This document shows, piece after piece, positions 60,287-64,000 of a DNA stretch of 64,000 nt; position 1 is the first letter of the stretch, and every line of letters begins with the position of its first letter. Below the pieces are notes generated by a model that ran no database searches, was not told where the DNA came from, and saw nothing but the letters and a program-made list of their open reading frames with translations. The stretch lies in assembly GCA_016286665.1 (NCBI GenBank), contig JAEETX010000001.1, positions 61,080-125,079 of the forward strand, given 5' to 3'. The DNA is from Oscillospiraceae bacterium (GTDB lineage Bacteria; Bacillota; Clostridia; Oscillospirales; Oscillospiraceae). Position numbers and translations under genes: made by a program.

Positions 60287-61996
60287 TCAGTCTTCTTCGC
60301 TGATCACGCGCTTGACTTCCTCGCCGGTGGTCACGCCCTCCAGCACCAGACGCAGGGCGTTCTTGCGAAGGGAGACGAACCCGCTTTCGGGCTTTTTCAG
60401 CTCGGCTTCGATCTCCTCGCGGCTGGCGCGGCGGCCGATCATCCCCCGCACCTTGCTGGTGATCTCCAGCATCTCGAACACGGCGGTACGGCCGCGGTAG
60501 CCGGTATGGAAGCACTGGGGGCAGCCATTGCCGCGGTAGAAGGTCATGCCGGACTTGGCGGGCATGCCCAGCTCCAGCAGCTCATCCTCGGTGGGCTCGT
60601 AGGCTTCCTTGCAGTTGGGGCAGATGCGGCGCACCAGACGCTGGGAGATGATGCCCCGCATGGCGCTGGAGACCAGGTAGGGCTCCACGCCGATGTCGAA
60701 AAGACGCTCGATGGTGCCGACGGCGTCGTTGGTATGTATGGTGGAAAGGACCACGTGGCCCGTGATGGCGCTTCGCATGGCGATGTCCGCCGTCTCGCCG
60801 TCGCGGATTTCGCCCACGGCGATGATATCCGGGTCCTGACGGAGGATGGCCCGGAGGCCGTTGGCGAAGGTCATGCCGGTCTTCTCGTTGATCTGGACCT
60901 GGTTGACGCCGTCCACGTTGTATTCCACAGGGTCCTCCAGGGTGACCAGGTTGACGTCGTCCTTGTTCAGGTCGTCGATCATGGTGTACATGGTGGTGGA
61001 TTTACCGGAACCGGTGGGGCCGACGATCAGCAGCACGCCGCTGCGGCAGTGGAGCATATGCTCATACTTCTCCAGGTCGGTTCCGGCGAGGCCGATGGCG
61101 TCCTTGGAGAGCTTGGCGCCGGATTTATCCAGCAGACGGGCCACGATCTTTTCGCCGTAGACGGTGGGCAGGGTGGACACACGAAGGTCGATGTCCTTGT
61201 CCTTCATCCGGACGTTGAAGCGGCCGTCCTGGGGGATGCGGTGCTCCGCGATATCCAGGCTGCTCATGATCTTGATACGGGAAATGACGCTGCCCTGCAG
61301 ATCGCGGGGGACCGTCATGATATAGCGCATCAGGCCGTCGATCCTCATGCGGACCTGCAGCTCCGTCTCCCGGGGCTCCAGGTGGATATCGCTGGCCCGC
61401 TCGGTGATGGCGCGCTCGATGATGGCGTTCACCAGGCGGATGGTCGGCGCGTTGTTGACGCTGTCGTCGCCGAGCTGGTTGGAGATGAAGGCCGCGTCGG
61501 GCACGCTGACCTCCTGCTGGGATGCGGCGGCCTCCCGCTTCATTTCCTCGATGGCCTTTGCCGCGCCCTCGTTGCCGTACAGCACCTGGATGCTGCGCTC
61601 CACGGAGGCGGCCGTGGCCACCATGGGCACGACCTTCTTGCGGACTGCCTTGCGAACTTCCTCGATAGCATAGAAGTTCATGGGGTCGCTCATGGCCAGA
61701 TAGAGCTCGTCCTTGACCACGCGCACCGGCACGACCTGATACTGCTTGGCGATGTTCTTGGGAAGCGCCTGCGCCAGCTCCGTGGGGATATTGACCTTCG
61801 TCAGGTCCACGAACTCGATGCCCAGCTGCATCTGCAGGGCCTCGATCAGTTTTTCCTCCGTGATGATATTGTTGGAAATCAGCACGGTGCCAAGGCGCTC
61901 TTTCGTGCCCTTCTGCAGAGCAAGACCGCGCGCAAGCTCCTCTTCCGTAATCGTTCCGGCTGCAACCAGCAGCTCGCCCAAACGCTTATATGCCAT
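60287..61996 (-). CDS. pilB: Pilus extension ATPase
   Basis: 569 aa. The N-terminal MshEN-type domain (LGELLVAAGTITEEELARGL and LISNNIITEEKLIEALQ) may bind cyclic di-GMP. The motor domain has LLIVGPTGSGKSTTMYTM, DPDIIAVGEIRDGETADIA and GHVVLSTIHTNDA. A tetracysteine zinc site (CPNCKEAY, CPQCFHTG) follows. The ATG at 61996 has GAGGAAG upstream. First gene of the pilus operon. Confidence 0.94.
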   Translation of the reverse strand: MAYKRLGELLVAAGTITEEELARGLALQKGTKERLGTVLISNNIITEEKLIEALQMQLGIEFVDLTKVNIPTELAQALPKNIAKQYQVVPVRVVKDELYLAMSDPMNFYAIEEVRKAVRKKVVPMVATAASVERSIQVLYGNEGAAKAIEEMKREAAASQQEVSVPDAAFISNQLGDDSVNNAPTIRLVNAIIERAITERASDIHLEPRETELQVRMRIDGLMRYIMTVPRDLQGSVISRIKIMSSLDIAEHRIPQDGRFNVRMKDKDIDLRVSTLPTVYGEKIVARLLDKSGAKLSKDAIGLAGTDLEKYEHMLHCRSGVLLIVGPTGSGKSTTMYTMIDDLNKDDVNLVTLEDPVEYNVDGVNQVQINEKTGMTFANGLRAILRQDPDIIAVGEIRDGETADIAMRSAITGHVVLSTIHTNDAVGTIERLFDIGVEPYLVSSAMRGIISQRLVRRICPNCKEAYEPTEDELLELGMPAKSGMTFYRGNGCPQCFHTGYRGRTAVFEMLEITSKVRGMIGRRASREEIEAELKKPESGFVSLRKNALRLVLEGVTTGEEVKRVISEED

Positions 61997-62059
61997 CGTG
62001 CTTCCTCTTTTCCGGATAGTAATGTGCACACTATCGCACTATATTTATCATTCTACGAA

Positions 62060-62088
62060 ATTATGAACGAACTTTGTCCATTTGTCAA
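62060..62088 (-). promoter_or_regulatory. Promoter for the pilus operon
   Basis: Minus strand: TTGACA, 17-base spacer, CATAAT, about 64 bases upstream of the pilB ATG. Confidence 0.65.
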
Positions 62089-62165
62089 GTCTTTGCTTAC
62101 AGAAAATTCAAACTTTTATTGCCGCGTATATCATACTGCCCGCCTGTTTTATATTTTCTTTTTAC

Positions 62166-62194
62166 TTGTCAACAGTCTGACGGAGTGTTATGAT
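62166..62194 (+). promoter_or_regulatory. Promoter for the cyclase-fold SLH gene
   Basis: TTGTCA, 17-base spacer, TATGAT, about 66 bases before the ATG at 62261. Confidence 0.6.
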
Positions 62195-62260
62195 AGGATA
62201 GTTAAAAAACCGTAAAACCGTCATAGCCCCCGAAGGCTGGAAATACTGCGAGGTAACGCT

Positions 62261-63862
62261 ATGAGAAGAACCTGCCGTTTTTTTGCTCTGCTGCTCTGCC
62301 TGCTCCTTCTGCTGGGAACCGTGCCGGTCCTGGGCGCGGATGCGGACGAGCTTCAGAAGCTGGTGGACGAGACCGCCGCCTATCAGCTCGGCGCCGTCAG
62401 CTTCACCCACGGCTGCGAGTGGGCCATTATGGCGCTGGCGCGGAGCGGCTGCGCCGTGCCGGAGGGCGCCTTTGACCGCTACTGGCTGGACGTGAAGGAT
62501 TACGTCGCCGCCCATGAGGGCAGGTTCCGGATGTACACGGAATACGCCCGGCTGACGCTGGCGATCACCGCCATCGGCCGGGACCCGACGGACGTGGGGG
62601 GCTATGATCTGCTGGAGCCCATCTGCAATTTTGCCGAGATGGGGGCCGTGCCGATCAACGGGGCCATCTGGGCGCTGATCGCGCTGGACAGCGGCGGCTA
62701 CCGGCCCGATGACCCGGCCCGGCAGAGATACGTGGACCTGCTGCTATCGCGCCAGCTGGCCGACGGCGGCTTTTCCCTGGTGGGCAAGGGCGGCGGCGAC
62801 ACCCCCGCCGACACGGACATCACCGCCATGACCCTGCAGGCCCTGGCCGGCTACCGGGATCAGAAAGCGGTGAGCAAGGCCATCGACCGGGCGCTGGACT
62901 GCCTCTCCCAAATGCAGCTGGCCGACGGCGGCTTTCAGACCATGGGGATCACCACCAGCGAGAGTACTGCGCAGGTCCTGGTCGCCCTGGGTGAGCTGGG
63001 CATTTCCCCGGAGGACAGCCGATTCGTGAAGGAAGGCAACACGCCTCTGGACGCGCTCCTCTCCTTCCGGCAGGCCGACGGCAGCTTTCTCCACACCGAC
63101 GAGGCCGGCATGGGCTCCATCGCCACGGACCAGGCGTTCTACGCCCTGGTGGCGACCCTGCGCACCGAGCGCGGGATGAACTCCTTATATAAAATGAGCG
63201 ACGCGGAAAAAGCGGTGGGAGAGCCGGAGGATACGGGGCTGCCGGGCCGCCATCCGGACATCCGGAAGGCGGAGGTGACGAAGCCCGGCGCCGGCTTTCC
63301 CGATATCCGGGGAAAAGCCTGCCAGTCGGCGGTGGAGGCCCTGGCCGCCCGGGAGATCATCAACGGCATGACGGACGCGTCCTACGAGCCCGACGCCACC
63401 ATGACCCGGGCGCAATACGCAGCGATCATCGTCAAGGCCCTGGGGCTGACGCCGGACAAGAGCGGCGCAAAAGCCTTTTCCGACGTGCCGGAGAGCAGCT
63501 GGTTCGCCCCCTATGTGGGCACCGCCTGCGCCTACGGCATCGTGGAGGGCCGGGGAAGCGGCCTCTTCGACCCCCAGGGGACCATCAACCGGCAGGAGGC
63601 CGCCGTCATGACCGCCCGTGCCGCCGCCCTCTGCGGCATGGACACTTCTCTGGACGCCGACGGGATACGGATGTATATCGCCCAGTTCACGGATTATACG
63701 AAGGTGAGCAAATGGGCCAGGGAATCCATGGCCTTCTGCTTCCGGGCGGAGATCCTCGTGAGCGACGAATTTGAGGAGGATATCGAACCGATGCGGGATA
63801 TCACCCGGGGCGAAGTCGCCCAGATGGTCTACCGGCTGCTGCGGAAAGCAGCGCTGCTGTGA
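62261..63862 (+). CDS. Secreted terpenoid-cyclase/prenyltransferase-fold protein with SLH domains
   Basis: 533 aa. Signal peptide MRRTCRFFALLLCLLLLLGTVPVLG. Residues about 30-300 carry alpha-toroid repeats of the squalene-hopene cyclase/prenyltransferase type (LLLSRQLADGGFSLVG, CLSQMQLADGGFQTMG, LLSFRQADGSFLHTD). No DxDD catalytic motif is visible, so it probably binds rather than cyclises. Residues about 345-530 are three SLH modules (ALAAREIINGMTDASYEPDA, SDVPESSWFAPYVGTACAYG). GAGGTAA precedes the ATG. A lipoprotein gene follows 14 bases later. Confidence 0.85.
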   Translation: MRRTCRFFALLLCLLLLLGTVPVLGADADELQKLVDETAAYQLGAVSFTHGCEWAIMALARSGCAVPEGAFDRYWLDVKDYVAAHEGRFRMYTEYARLTLAITAIGRDPTDVGGYDLLEPICNFAEMGAVPINGAIWALIALDSGGYRPDDPARQRYVDLLLSRQLADGGFSLVGKGGGDTPADTDITAMTLQALAGYRDQKAVSKAIDRALDCLSQMQLADGGFQTMGITTSESTAQVLVALGELGISPEDSRFVKEGNTPLDALLSFRQADGSFLHTDEAGMGSIATDQAFYALVATLRTERGMNSLYKMSDAEKAVGEPEDTGLPGRHPDIRKAEVTKPGAGFPDIRGKACQSAVEALAAREIINGMTDASYEPDATMTRAQYAAIIVKALGLTPDKSGAKAFSDVPESSWFAPYVGTACAYGIVEGRGSGLFDPQGTINRQEAAVMTARAAALCGMDTSLDADGIRMYIAQFTDYTKVSKWARESMAFCFRAEILVSDEFEEDIEPMRDITRGEVAQMVYRLLRKAALL

Positions 63863-63876
63863 AAGGAGCGGCGGAT

Positions 63877-64000
63877 ATGCGGAAATATCGGATCCTCAGT
63901 TTAGCTCTCCTGCTCCTGGCCGCCCTGTTTGCGGGCTGCGCCGCCCCCGCCCCCGCGCCGACGGCCGGGATCACCACGGCGCCGCCCACGGCCTCGCCGG
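63877..64000 (+). CDS. Lipoprotein, 5' end only
   Basis: Starts MRKYRILSLALLLLAALFAGC, a signal peptide with lipobox LFAGC, then an Ala/Pro/Thr-rich stalk that runs off the window. AAAGGAG lies seven bases upstream. It is 14 bases after the SLH gene, so probably in the same operon. The functional domain is outside the window. Confidence 0.8.
   Translation, partial: MRKYRILSLALLLLAALFAGCAAPAPAPTAGITTAPPTASP

Noticed and set aside
60143-62215. 690-aa plus-strand ORF opposite pilB
   Set aside because: Antisense shadow; pilB has complete ATPase motifs on the minus strand.

Overview
The window is 64 kb of high-GC chromosome (above 60% GC by eye) from an endospore-forming member of the Clostridia, probably an uncultured gut lineage near Oscillospirales or Christensenellales. 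This rests on an intact sigma-K gene, spoVAD-spoVAE, a MurT/GatD pair, BspA-like leucine-rich repeats, SLH-anchored surface proteins, NrdR, RNase M5 and a type IV pilus locus of clostridial type. The placement below class level is inference. I see no rRNA operon, CRISPR array, transposase or prophage.

Layout. 0-2.1 kb: the end of an adenylate cyclase and a secreted NHL/SLH protein, followed by a cluster of hairpins. 2.3-6.1 kb (minus): a double-cupin protein, a ferredoxin, a secreted LRR protein and a URO-D/MtaA-like methyltransferase. 6.2-12.6 kb: an acyl-ACP thioesterase, an M24B aminopeptidase, a TPP riboswitch with thiT, a lipoprotein, a phosphopantetheinyl transferase, sigK and gluQ. 12.6-14.8 kb (minus): a zinc-ribbon SPFH protein with a DUF4428 partner. 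14.9-21.5 kb: a GT4 glycosyltransferase, a 1272-aa fusion of priming glycosyltransferase and O-antigen ligase, and trkH. 21.5-26 kb: repeats, a ParB-like/BMP fusion and murT-gatD. 26-31.8 kb: an M3 peptidase lipoprotein, a palindromic repeat, a LbH acyltransferase with glmM, DUF421-DUF4363, and nrdR. 31.9-41.1 kb (minus): rnmV-holA-comEC, then HIT, alaS and mltG. 41.2-45 kb: a Cys-rich peptide, then a tightly overlapping set (folate ligase, tmk, GT26, sirtuin), then DUF6062. 45.1-50.2 kb: an ECF sigma/DUF4367 pair with a recombinant AT-rich patch, a YD-repeat secreted protein, an acyltransferase and a small membrane protein. 50.2-52.7 kb: spoVAD-spoVAE, a class-M-like sirtuin and tRNA-Ser(UGA). 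52.7-53.7 kb: an AT-richer insert-like segment with a hairpin array and an S23/four-helix-bundle gene. 53.8-62 kb (minus): pilB-pilT-pilC-x-pilD-pilM-pilN-pilO. 62.2-64 kb: a terpenoid-cyclase-fold SLH protein and the start of a lipoprotein.

The genes group into envelope work (lipid II amidation, GlcNAc-1-P supply, MltG, surface polysaccharide, SLH/LRR surface proteins), sporulation (sigK, spoVAD/E), surface motility or DNA uptake (type IV pili, ComEC) and housekeeping (alaS, tmk, holA, nrdR). The points that most merit a second look are: a GatD homologue lacking both catalytic residues; the glycosyltransferase-ligase fusion; the double-cupin/URO-D/ferredoxin neighbourhood; the chimeric DUF4367 region with a leftover gene end; the S23 gene with its modular hairpin array; and several dispersed palindromic repeats.
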